From Ceratothoa steindachneri (Eukaryota; Arthropoda; Malacostraca; Isopoda; Cymothoidae): a stretch of DNA of 64,000 bases. The position numbers and the translations under genes were made by a program. The stretch is from assembly GCA_963969495.1 (NCBI GenBank), contig OZ018326.1, positions 177,109,056-177,173,055 on the forward strand, read 5' to 3'. The notes under the pieces were generated by a model. The model did no database searches, was not told the origin of the DNA, and was given only the letters and a program-made list of their open reading frames with translations. Shown here piece by piece: positions 11,357-20,390 of the stretch (the first letter of the stretch is position 1; every line of letters begins with the position of its first letter).

Positions 11357-13474
11357 ATGACTCAGTTTGAAATCTTTAAAGCGCAAGGAGAATCCTGTGG
11401 ACTTTCCGGAAAAGAACTAATTGAGTACATTCAAGAGGAGCAAAGAAAAGAGGAAGAAAGAGAAATACAACAAGAAGAAAAAGAAAGAGAGGAACGGATA
11501 AGACAAGCTGAGCTTCAGATTGAATTAGCTCGGATTAAAGCAGAAGTTCAAAGAAAAAAGGTAGAAAAAGGAAGAGAAAGAGAGGAACGGGAAAGAGTAA
11601 TCCAACGAGAAGAAAGAAGGACGGACTCACGCTCCTTCCCAGGGAAGCTGACAAAGTTTCCGAGCCCCGTAAAACCCCGAAACTTCTTTCCCCAAAACCA
11701 ACAACGGGACTCCAAACCTCCCGTTAAGACTTCTCCTCCATCTCTCTTCCCGAAGCGACCAACCATATGCTTCACCTGTGGTGTAGAAAACCACATGAGC
11801 TGGAATTGCCCCCAAAATTCTAGGCTTAAAAGCGGACCAGCCCACCAAGTTTACCAGATTAATGCAACCCCGGCTCCCCCGGTGGTGCAGACCCAAGCAG
11901 AAACTTCTCCCCCTCCGTCAGGCCACCAGGTAAATTTTGTTTTTGGTAAAATTTCATCGGGAACTTTGAAATATGAGGAGGGCAGCGTGGACAGCTGTCG
12001 AGTATTGACTCTCGTCAGGGACACAGGATGTACGTGCTCCATCGTGTCCGACGAACTCCTCCCAGTGGCCTCTAACCACGAAAGATTTGCGGTGGTACAT
12101 GACCAACTTGGGCGGGCGAACCGATTCCCCGTCGCTAGATGTTACCTGCAGTGTCAATATTATAATGGCTGGGCTGAAGTCATTGTAGCACCCATAAAAT
12201 TCTGTTCCGTACTTATAGGACAGAGCCCCCAAGTAAGTTTCGACCCTGTGTTTCAGGCCGCCCTTCCTCAAGGCCGAGATAAGAAAGAAGCCCAGGAGCC
12301 CGTCCCCATCAGAACCCCGATACCGTCCGATTTACCGGAGACCCATAACCAGGACTTTAGGACGGCAAAAGAGGAGTGTGAATCACTAAAACCCTTAGGT
12401 GATAAGGCCCCAGACAAGGACACGGAGACTGTCCCTGGACCCCAAGAAATAAAGAACCCCCAACGCGCCCATGGAGATACCTTCGTAGAACTGGACGAAG
12501 CATCGGCGCTTGAAGAGGATTGCCCCGCGGAGTCCCTTAATGTAATCCAGACAGTGTGCATCCAATCTGATGCCGATTACCCTCCTCCTTCCCTACCAGG
12601 CGAGTCTTTAGAACCCTCTGACCTGGATAGTGACGCGCAGCTGACACCACGTCCGAAGAGTCAGCTACAAGAACTAATTAAATGGAATCACCATTTACCC
12701 GCCCTATTAGCTCTTTTCGAGCAACTGCGTGAAAATGGCCTCAACATTGGCCCCATCAAATGCCAGTTTGCCCACGAAACCATCAAATATTTGGGTTTCA
12801 AAATAGGACAAAGCAAGTTAGGTCCCCACGAGAACAAGATTAAGGCAATCGCCCACATGCCCCTCCCGATTACAAAGAAGCCATTAAGATCGATCCTAGG
12901 ATCAGCTTCTCCCTATCAGCGATTTGTTCCGAATTTCGCTGCAATTTCGGCCCCCCTATGCCCCCTTCAGGAAAAGAATTTCTCCAATCGTTTACGTTGG
13001 AATGATGTCGCTGTTTCCCATTTTAATCAGCTCAAAAGTAAGTTCATTTCTGCCCCCATTTTTAAGTTGCCCAACCCGGAAAAATCCTTTGGGGTTAAGA
13101 CCGACGTGATCAACGAGGGCATTGGAGGTGTACTCCTTCAATACGTGGATGACAGAACGAGTCATCCAGTTGCATATGCTAGTCGTCAATTATTACCACG
13201 CGGAAAGAGATATGCCACTAGAGAAAAGATAGCTCTATCAATTATCTGGGTCATAGACAAATTCAAGCTGTACTTGATATGTAAAGAATTTCAAATAGGA
13301 ACCGACCACCGTCCGTTAGCCTATATTAGGAATTTGAGACACTCAAACGGCCGCATCATGCGCTGGAGTTTACTCTTGCAAGAGTATCAGTTTAAAATAA
13401 ATTATATAAAAGGTTCCGATAACCAGGTCGCTGACGCCCTCAGTAGAAATGCGTTACCAAATAGCGTAGAATAA
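11357..13474 (+). CDS. Gypsy gag-pol-like protein lacking RT palm and integrase (copy 1)
   Basis: An open 705-codon frame. I chose ATG 11357 (AAAGATGAC) because the frame upstream has no ATG. Order from that start: a short MTQFEIFKAQG head; Glu/Arg-rich coiled coil about 25-90; zinc knuckle CFTCGVENHMSWNC (138-151, CX2CX4HX4C), which binds RNA; aspartic protease with VRDTGCTC (Asp222-Thr-Gly) and VLIG near 286; an acidic/proline linker 300-440; RT thumb/connection from HHLPALLALF (445) and KYLGFKIG; RNase H 579-697 ending VADALSR. RNase H keeps Asp583, Asp650 and Asp693, but the usual Glu is Ile625. The capsid-like gag core, RT fingers and palm, and integrase are absent, yet the frame is intact. 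Autonomous transposition is not expected; mobility would need helper enzymes. Confidence 0.88.
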   Translation: MTQFEIFKAQGESCGLSGKELIEYIQEEQRKEEEREIQQEEKEREERIRQAELQIELARIKAEVQRKKVEKGREREERERVIQREERRTDSRSFPGKLTKFPSPVKPRNFFPQNQQRDSKPPVKTSPPSLFPKRPTICFTCGVENHMSWNCPQNSRLKSGPAHQVYQINATPAPPVVQTQAETSPPPSGHQVNFVFGKISSGTLKYEEGSVDSCRVLTLVRDTGCTCSIVSDELLPVASNHERFAVVHDQLGRANRFPVARCYLQCQYYNGWAEVIVAPIKFCSVLIGQSPQVSFDPVFQAALPQGRDKKEAQEPVPIRTPIPSDLPETHNQDFRTAKEECESLKPLGDKAPDKDTETVPGPQEIKNPQRAHGDTFVELDEASALEEDCPAESLNVIQTVCIQSDADYPPPSLPGESLEPSDLDSDAQLTPRPKSQLQELIKWNHHLPALLALFEQLRENGLNIGPIKCQFAHETIKYLGFKIGQSKLGPHENKIKAIAHMPLPITKKPLRSILGSASPYQRFVPNFAAISAPLCPLQEKNFSNRLRWNDVAVSHFNQLKSKFISAPIFKLPNPEKSFGVKTDVINEGIGGVLLQYVDDRTSHPVAYASRQLLPRGKRYATREKIALSIIWVIDKFKLYLICKEFQIGTDHRPLAYIRNLRHSNGRIMRWSLLLQEYQFKINYIKGSDNQVADALSRNALPNSVE

Positions 13475-13888
13475 TTGTATTCATAGGATTAGTATCTCCA
13501 TGTAGGTATATACCGTCTTGTACGACTTAATTTAAGATTCTTGGGTAATATAATTAATTAATGTATATGTCTGAATTTTGTAACGCTCAATGTCTAATTT
13601 TTTGTATGTCTATATATTTGTTCTTATTAATTTACGTATAAATTATTTTGTCCCGTATGTACTAAGTTTATATCATTTCATTGTTCCATGCCCTTTTTTT
13701 TTCTCTGATTAAGTTGTATTAAAGGTTATTTTCCCCTGTAATCTAAAGATCAAAATAATCATATGTATTGAGGTAATACTAGTTAGGTGCAGGAAGGTAC
13801 GGTTGGTACAAGAAAACGAGTTCCCCACAACGGAGCTCTATCGTTGTCCCTTCTCTCTTTTTTTTTTCTCGAAGTGACAACTTCCCCT

Positions 13889-13900
13889 GGAATGGAGGGG
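13889..13900 (+). other. Polypurine tract before LTR2
   Basis: GGAATGGAGGGG lies directly against the TGTGATAG start of LTR2, as expected for the plus-strand primer of an LTR retrotransposon. This fixes the LTR start. Confidence 0.85.
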
Positions 13901-15200
13901 TGTGATAGAACGAGTTAATTTCAACTCCTATCCCATATTATTAAAAACCACGATGCTGCCCACGTGCATCTCCGATTCGAGGCTTGGAGCCTTATCTCAG
14001 CTACCGGATGCCAATGTTTAAACAAGGAGGTTATCGTCCCCTCCCGTTCGCCCCCACACGCCGACCTCGCCAGATCGAGTTAGGCTTATGAACAGATAAG
14101 GCATTTTTCTCCGGCCCGGCTGTGCGTTCCCTCCAAGCTTTCACTCCATTTTCCCCCACGCCAAGGAGATGTCCTGGCTATTTATATGGAAACTTTACCA
14201 CTAAGAGCAGATTGGAGATCCAGATTTTCGTCGCGAAACATCACCACGACCCTCTCTCCCTTTGTGCGCCAAGGGACCTCGACCTCGAGATTCACCATCA
14301 CTTGTCCAGAAGGAGGACAATATTCCTTGAGTGCCAAAGGTTCGAGCCTTTCCGACGCCAAGTCCCAAGGCTTCCCCCCCCCCCTGTTGTTCAAGGAGAA
14401 CAGCATTAGAACAGCCATTGTTCGTTTTGAGCCCTTCGCCAAGAAACGGTTCTCATCCCCCACCGCTGTTGTTCAAGGAGAACAGCATTAGAACAGCCAT
14501 TGTTCGTTTTGAGCCCTTCGCCAAGAAACGGTTCTCATCCCCCCCTGTTGTTCAAAGGAGAACAACATTAGAACAGCCATTGTTCTTGAGCCCGTAGACA
14601 AGAGACGGTTCTCATTCCCCCCTTTGTTCAGAAGAGAACAAAGTAGAACAGCCATTGTTCTTCAAGCCGTTCGTCGAGTAACGGTTCTCCTTTCCAAGAC
14701 GCCTCGTCAGGATCCTTTTATCTCCCCCCTTCGGCTGGAACTCGCCAGCGGACCGAATATTCCTTCAAGTACCTTCCACTGCACCCTAATGAAAAGTTAC
14801 GTAAGCCAAACGTCACCTTTTGAGTATTGATCCCTTTTGTCAATTCTATCCTGTGCTTTAAATTGTTTATCGAACCATCCCATCTCTTTAACTCTATATT
14901 TGTTTTACCTTTTTTTAATCCTTTAAATCCCCGGATTAGCCCGAGTCTCTACGACCCTTTCCATTCTGTTTATTTCAATATTTTCCGTTTTTGTGTATTA
15001 TTGATAGTTATTATTAATAAAACTCTATTTTATTAATGATAGCCATACTATTATCCTTGAGCTCAGTTCCACTTCTTAAGCATTTTGAAGATACATAATA
15101 TCGGCCGCCAGACAGTAAACGCACTCTAAAGATAATTAAGGAAGTTCCCTCAACGAATAGTGTTGTAATATATGGTATCGTCGGGAATCATTCTACGACA
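13901..15200 (+). repeat. LTR2, mosaic middle LTR
   Basis: 1300 bp with four minisatellite units (about 14384, 14466, 14546 and 14622). Upstream of the units it carries LTR3-type bases (GAGCCTTA, CACACGCCGAC, GAGTTAGGC, CATCACCACG). Downstream it carries LTR1-type bases (TTTTGAGTATTG, GTCTCTACG, TTTATTTCAATATTTTCCG, AGTGTTGTAATA, GGGAATCATT). Unit 2 is preceded by the LTR3-specific CCCCCACCGCTG. The switch therefore lies within 14489-14537. No target duplication flanks it. Confidence 0.92.
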
Positions 15201-15225
15201 TATATATATATATACTATTTAAATT

Positions 15226-15245
15226 TGGTATCAGGTGTGTAAGGT
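15226..15245 (+). other. Candidate tRNA primer binding site, internal region 2
   Basis: Same TGGTATCAGGTGTGTAAGG as in internal region 1. Here the preceding TA tract is one dinucleotide longer. Confidence 0.4.
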
Positions 15246-15569
15246 TTAACGCTATATCTTTGCAAACACTGGTCTCAGTCGAGTAAAGCATAGTGTTATT
15301 CGTTATAACAATAGAATATATTAGTTCCCTTTTGTTTTAACGATTGCTATCCCCTCTTTTTTTTAAACTTAAGAAGCTGGAGTAGCTCAAGGAACGGTTA
15401 TAATAATTTGTTTGTGTTTTTTTTTGTGATTTTATTCAGTGGTTATTTAGATTGAGAAACCAAGTACAAATAGTTCAGTGCCCATATTTAGGTAGGCTAA
15501 TTCTATAGAGGCATAATTCTTGTTGCGAGGAATTTTAGTTGGTTGACTAGTGCGCCCCCAAGTGCAAAG

Positions 15570-17687
15570 ATGACTCAGTTTGAAATCTTTAAAGCGCAAG
15601 GAGAATCCTGTGGACTTTCCGGAAAAGAACTAATTGAGTACATTCAAGAGGAGCAAAGAAAAGAGGAAGAAAGAGAAATACAACAAGAAGAAAAAGAAAG
15701 AGAGGAACGGATAAGACAAGCTGAGCTTCAGATTGAATTAGCTCGGATTAAAGCAGAAGTTCAAAGAAAAAAGGTAGAAAAAGGAAGAGAAAGAGAGGAA
15801 CGGGAAAGAGTAATCCAACGAGAAGAAAGAAGGACGGACTCACGCTCCTTCCCAGGGAAGCTGACAAAGTTTCCGAGCCCCGTAAAACCCCAAAACTTCT
15901 TTCCCCAAAACCAACAACGGGACTCCAAACCTCCCGTTAAGACTTCTCCTCCATCTCTCTTCCCGAAGCGACCAACCATATGCTTCACCTGTGGTGTAGA
16001 AAACCACATGAGCTGGAATTGCCCCCAAAATTCTAGGCTTAAAAGCGGACCAGCCCACCAAGTTTACCAGATTAATGCAACCCCGGCTCCCCCGGTGGTG
16101 CAGACCCAAGCAGAAACTTCTCCCCCTCCGTCAGGCCACCAGGTAAATTTTGTTTTTGGTAAAATTTCATCGGGAACTTTGAAATATGAGGAGGGCAGCG
16201 TGGACAGCTGTCGAGTATTGACTCTCGTCAGGGACACAGGATGTACGTGCTCCATCGTGTCCGACGAACTCCTCCCAGTGGCCTCTAACCACGAAAGATT
16301 TGCGGTGGTACATGACCAACTTGGGCGGGCGAACCGATTCCCCGTCGCTAGATGTTACCTGCAGTGTCAATATTATAATGGCTGGGCTGAAGTCATTGTA
16401 GCACCCATAAAATTCTGTTCCGTACTTATAGGACAGAGCCCCCAAGTAAGTTTCGACCCTGTGTTTCAGGCCGCCCTTCCTCAAGGCCGAGATAAGAAAG
16501 AAGCCCAGGAGCCCGTCCCCATCAGAACCCCGATACCGTCCGATTTACCGGAGACCCATAACCAGGACTTTAGGACGGCAAAAGAGGAGTGTGAATCACT
16601 AAAACCCTTAGGTGATAAGGCCCCAGACAAGGACACGGAGACTGTCCCTGGACCCCAAGAAATAAAGAACCCCCAACGCGCCCATGGAGATACCTTCGTA
16701 GAACTGGACGAAGCATCGGCGCTTGAAGAGGATTGCCCCGCGGAGTCCCTTAATGTAATCCAGACAGTGTGCATCCAATCTGATGCCGATTACCCTCCTC
16801 CTTCCCTACCAGGCGAGTCTTTAGAACCCTCTGACCTGGATAGTGACGCGCAGCTGACACCACGTCCGAAGAGTCAGCTACAAGAACTAATTAAATGGAA
16901 TCACCATTTACCCGCCCTATTAGCTCTTTTCGAGCAACTGCGTGAAAATGGCCTCAACATTGGCCCCATCAAATGCCAGTTTGCCCACGAAACCATCAAA
17001 TATTTGGGTTTCAAAATAGGACAAAGCAAGTTAGGTCCCCACGAGAACAAGATTAAGGCAATCGCCCACATGCCCCTCCCGATTACAAAGAAGCCATTAA
17101 GATCGATCCTAGGATCAGCTTCTCCCTATCAGCGATTTGTTCCGAATTTCGCTGCAATTTCGGCCCCCCTATGCCCCCTTCAGGAAAAGAATTTCTCCAA
17201 TCGTTTACGTTGGAATGATGTCGCTGTTTCCCATTTTAATCAGCTCAAAAGTAAGTTCATTTCTGCCCCCATTTTTAAGTTGCCCAACCCGGAAAAATCC
17301 TTTGGGGTTAAGACCGACGTGATCAACGAGGGCATTGGAGGTGTACTCCTTCAATACGTGGATGACAGAACGAGTCATCCAGTTGCATATGCTAGTCGTC
17401 AATTATTACCACGCGGAAAGAGATATGCCACTAGAGAAAAGATAGCTCTATCAATTATCTGGGTCATAGACAAATTCAAGCTGTACTTGATATGTAAAGA
17501 ATTTCAAATAGGAACCGACCACCGTCCGTTAGCCTATATTAGGAATTTGAGACACTCAAACGGCCGCATCATGCGCTGGAGTTTACTCTTGCAAGAGTAT
17601 CAGTTTAAAATAAATTATATAAAAGGTTCCGATAACCAGGTCGCTGACGCCCTCAGTAGAAATGCGTTACCAAATAGCGTAGAATAA
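15570..17687 (+). CDS. Gypsy gag-pol-like protein lacking RT palm and integrase (copy 2)
   Basis: Identical to the 11357 protein except Gln for Arg at residue 108 (KPQ versus KPR), 705 residues from the ATG at 15570. It shows the same domain order and the same missing parts: coiled coil, CX2CX4HX4C knuckle at 138-151, protease DTG at 222-224, RT thumb from about 445, RNase H 579-697 with the Glu to Ile change at 625. Shared defects mean these deletions predate the duplication. The near-identity shows that the duplication is recent compared with the LTR divergence. Whether either copy is transcribed cannot be told from sequence. Confidence 0.88.
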   Translation: MTQFEIFKAQGESCGLSGKELIEYIQEEQRKEEEREIQQEEKEREERIRQAELQIELARIKAEVQRKKVEKGREREERERVIQREERRTDSRSFPGKLTKFPSPVKPQNFFPQNQQRDSKPPVKTSPPSLFPKRPTICFTCGVENHMSWNCPQNSRLKSGPAHQVYQINATPAPPVVQTQAETSPPPSGHQVNFVFGKISSGTLKYEEGSVDSCRVLTLVRDTGCTCSIVSDELLPVASNHERFAVVHDQLGRANRFPVARCYLQCQYYNGWAEVIVAPIKFCSVLIGQSPQVSFDPVFQAALPQGRDKKEAQEPVPIRTPIPSDLPETHNQDFRTAKEECESLKPLGDKAPDKDTETVPGPQEIKNPQRAHGDTFVELDEASALEEDCPAESLNVIQTVCIQSDADYPPPSLPGESLEPSDLDSDAQLTPRPKSQLQELIKWNHHLPALLALFEQLRENGLNIGPIKCQFAHETIKYLGFKIGQSKLGPHENKIKAIAHMPLPITKKPLRSILGSASPYQRFVPNFAAISAPLCPLQEKNFSNRLRWNDVAVSHFNQLKSKFISAPIFKLPNPEKSFGVKTDVINEGIGGVLLQYVDDRTSHPVAYASRQLLPRGKRYATREKIALSIIWVIDKFKLYLICKEFQIGTDHRPLAYIRNLRHSNGRIMRWSLLLQEYQFKINYIKGSDNQVADALSRNALPNSVE

Positions 17688-18101
17688 TTGTATTCATAGG
17701 ATTAGTATCTCCATGTAGGTATATACCGTCTTGTACGACTTAATTTAAGATTCTTGGGTAATATAATTAATTAATGTATATGTCTGAATTTTGTAACGCT
17801 CAATGTCTAATTTTTTGTATGTCTATATATTTGTTCTTATTAATTTACGTATAAATTATTTTGTCCCGTATGTACTAAGTTTATATCATTTCATTGTTCC
17901 ATGCCCTTTTTTTTTCTCTGATTAAGTTGTATTAAAGGTTATTTTCCCCTGTAATCTAAAGATCAAAATAATCATATGTATTGAGGTAATACTAGTTAGG
18001 TGCAGGAAGGTACGGTTGGTACAAGAAAACGAGTTCCCCACAACGGAGCTCTATCGTTGTCCCTTCTCTCTTTTTTTTTTCTCGAAGTGACAACTTCCCC
18101 T

Positions 18102-18113
18102 GGAATGGAGGGG
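18102..18113 (+). other. Polypurine tract before LTR3
   Basis: GGAATGGAGGGG adjoins TGTGATAG of LTR3, as at 13889-13900. Confidence 0.85.
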
Positions 18114-19568
18114 TGTGATAGAACGAGTTAATTTCAACTCCTATCCCATATTATTAAAAACCACGATGCTGCCCACGTGCATCTCCGATTCGATGCTTGG
18201 AGCCTTATCTCAGCTACCGGATGCCAATGTTTAAACAAGGAGGTTATAGTCCCCTCCCGTTCGCCCCCACACGCCGACCTCGCCAGATCGAGTTAGGCTT
18301 ATGAACAGATAAGGCATTTTTCTCCGGCCCGGCTGTGCGTTCCCTCCAAGCTTTCACTCCATTTTCCCCCACGCCAAGGAGATGTCCTGGCTATTTATAT
18401 GGAAACTTTACCACTAAGAGCAGATTGGAGATCCAGATTTTCGTCGCGAAACATCACCACGACCCTCTCTCCCTTTGTGCGCCAAGGGACCTCGACCTCG
18501 AGATTCACCATCACTTGTCCAGAAGGAGGACAATATTCCTTGAGTGCCAAAGGTTCGAGCCTTTCCGACGCCAAGTCCCAAGGCTTTCCCCCCCCCTGTT
18601 GTTCAAGGAGAACAGCATTAGAACAGCCATTGTTCGTTTTGAGCCCTTCGCCAAGAAACGGTTCTCATCCCCCACCGCTGTTGTTCAAGGAGAACAGCAT
18701 TAGAACAGCCATTGTTCGTTTTGAGCCCTTCGCCAAGAAACGGTTCTCACCCCCCCTGTTGTTCAAAGGAGAACAACATTAGAACAGCCATTGTTCTTGA
18801 GCCCGTAGACAAGAGACGGTTCTCACCCCCCCCCTTTGTTCAGAAGAGAACAACCTAGAACAGCCATTGTTCGTTTTGAGCCCTTCGCCAAGAAACGGTT
18901 CTCATCCCCCCCTGTTGTTCAAAGGAGAACAACATTAGAACAGCCATTGTTCTTGAGCCCGTAGACAAGAGACGGTTCTCATTCCCCCCTTTGTTCAGAA
19001 GAGAACAAAGTAGAACAGCCATTGTTCTTCAAGCCGTTCGTCGAGTAACGGTTCTCTCCTTTCCAAGACGCCTCGTCAGGATCCTTTTATCCCCCCCCCC
19101 TTCGGCTGGAACTCGCCAGCGGACCGAATATTCCTTCAAGTACCTTCCACTGCACCCTAATGAAAAGTTACGTAAGCCAAACGTCACCTTTTGTGTATTG
19201 ATCCCTTTTGTCAATTCTATCCTGTGCTTTAAATTGTTTATCGAACCATCCCATCTTTTTAACTCTATATTTGTTTTACCTTTTTTTAATCCTTTAAATC
19301 CCCGGATTAGCCCGAGTCTCCACGACCCTTTCCATTCTGTTTATGTCAATATTTTCTGTTTTTGTGTATTATTGATAGTTATTATTAATAAAACTCTATT
19401 TTATTAATGATAGCCATATTATTATCCTTGAGCTCAGTTCCACTTCTTAAGCATTTTGAAGATACATAATATCGGCCGCCAGACAGTAAACGCACTCTAA
19501 AGATAATTAAGGAAGTTCCCTCAACGAATAGTGTAATATATGGTATCGTCGGGAGTCATTCTACGACA
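18114..19568 (+). repeat. LTR3 (3' LTR of the array)
   Basis: 1455 bp with six minisatellite units (about 18597, 18678, 18758, 18834, 18911 and 18988). It is distinguished from LTR1 and LTR2 in its 3' half by TTTTGTGTATTG, GTCTCCACG, TTTATGTCAATATTTTCTG, CATATTATTA, a 3-bp loss in AGTGTAATA, and GGGAGTCATT. It ends CTACGACA at 19568 against the AAGAT duplication. Confidence 0.92.
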
Positions 19569-19680
19569 AAGATTGATCTTGATCTGGACGATCAAGGGAG
19601 GGTAAGCAGCATAATGATAGCCGGTCTCATCCCCTGAGTTTTCGTGATCCTAAGAAAACCGCAATCCAGTACAACCTGAA
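19569..19680 (+). pseudogene. Tc1-like transposase continuation after the Gypsy insertion
   Basis: After the duplicated AAGAT the frame from 9364-9525 continues at 19574: two TGA codons, then SGRSREGKQHND and KKTAIQYNLN. The expected motif after the first HTH of Tc1-type transposases is an RxRSGRP GRPR-like hook. Both TGA codons fall in the place of CGA arginine codons, which suggests C-to-T decay. Similarity is lost after about 19680. Confidence 0.5.
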
Positions 19681-20072
19681 TTTTGTATTTTATTCATTCT
19701 TGTTAATTGATTGGCTCATATATAACTTATTGCTTTTTATTCCTCCTTATTTAAAAGTGCTTTTCATATTGATATGCAAATAAAAGCAAACTACCATGCA
19801 TTCATTTATTTTTTCAAAGTTCGGTGTTGTCTGAAATTCTTTGTCCCCTGCGACTATAGTTTTACAAAGCCATTGGGGAAATATTCAGAGTTTTTATATA
19901 CATTTCGCTGCATGGCGCACTGCGTCCTAATCATATAGGCCAAATTTGGGAAAATTTTGTAATGATAAAAGGAGATTTTTATGGTCACACAAATTGGTGC
20001 TTTTTAAGCTCACGCAGAAAATACCTCATCAATGACTCATTACATAATTCTCTATTTTATTTTTTCTTGCAG
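19681..20072. other. No recognisable gene
   Basis: AT-rich. It ends in a long pyrimidine run (20050-20070) that leads into the exon-like segment at 20073. Confidence 0.4.
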
Positions 20073-20390
20073 TTGAACCTTGATATGGCAGGAAGTAGTG
20101 CGGTATCAGTTTGGCTCCTTGGGCATATTGTGGAAGAGATTACTGCTTCACGACACCCGTTGAACTGCCAAGTTCGTCATCACTTCTTTTACCACCACCT
20201 CGACTTAAAATGCACGAAATCCGAAAGTGCGAAGAAGTTTATAGAAGCAGTTTTCTTTTTAGGAACGAAAGACACAATCCCTACAACAACCTTGATTTTA
20301 GCCAAAAGAAAACTTACAGACCTCGTTACTAAGTCCGAAGGTCTCAAGAAGAATCGTCTGCGGGATTCTCCTTCCTTTTCCGTCTGCTTA
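20073..20390 (+). pseudogene. Exon-like fragment with DNA-binding-like repeat-protein similarity
   Basis: A polypyrimidine tract ending TTTTTCTTGCAG at 20072 is followed by about 100 open codons rich in charged residues: LLGHIVEEITASRHPLN, then a FFYHHLDLK segment, KSESAKKFIEAVFF, DTIPTTT and KLTDLVTKSEGLKKNR. The SA..V..E...F......IPT......KL..L.......KKN pattern resembles the N-terminal part of uncharacterised arthropod repeat proteins. After about 20390 the frame becomes Phe/Ile/Leu low complexity that I do not regard as coding. It may be an exon of a decayed gene or transposon; the function is unknown. Confidence 0.4.

Larger units (their letters stand above)
9526..19568 (+). mobile_element. 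Ty3/Gypsy-type array with three LTRs and two internal regions
   Basis: The order is LTR1 (9526-10989), internal 1 (10990-13900), LTR2 (13901-15200), internal 2 (15201-18113), LTR3 (18114-19568). LTRs begin TGTGATAG and end CTACGACA. The whole block is flanked by one 5-bp duplication, AAGAT, at 9521-9525 and 19569-19573. There is no target duplication around LTR2. Internal regions are 2911 and 2913 bp. They differ by one TA unit just after the LTR and a substitution giving Arg/Gln in the ORF; I noticed no other difference. LTR1 and LTR3 differ much more. This is what a tandem duplication of one integrated element gives. The stretch from each ORF end to the next polypurine tract (13475-13888 and 17688-18101) is AT-rich and has no integrase. 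Confidence 0.92.

Noticed and set aside
13141..13170. YVDD in the 11357 protein (residues 596-599 from the ATG), suggesting an RT catalytic box
   Set aside because: It lies inside RNase H, just after the GGVLLQ strand and before HPVAYASRQ. In relatives this is a variable loop. The real RT box would precede the HHLPALLALF segment and is absent.
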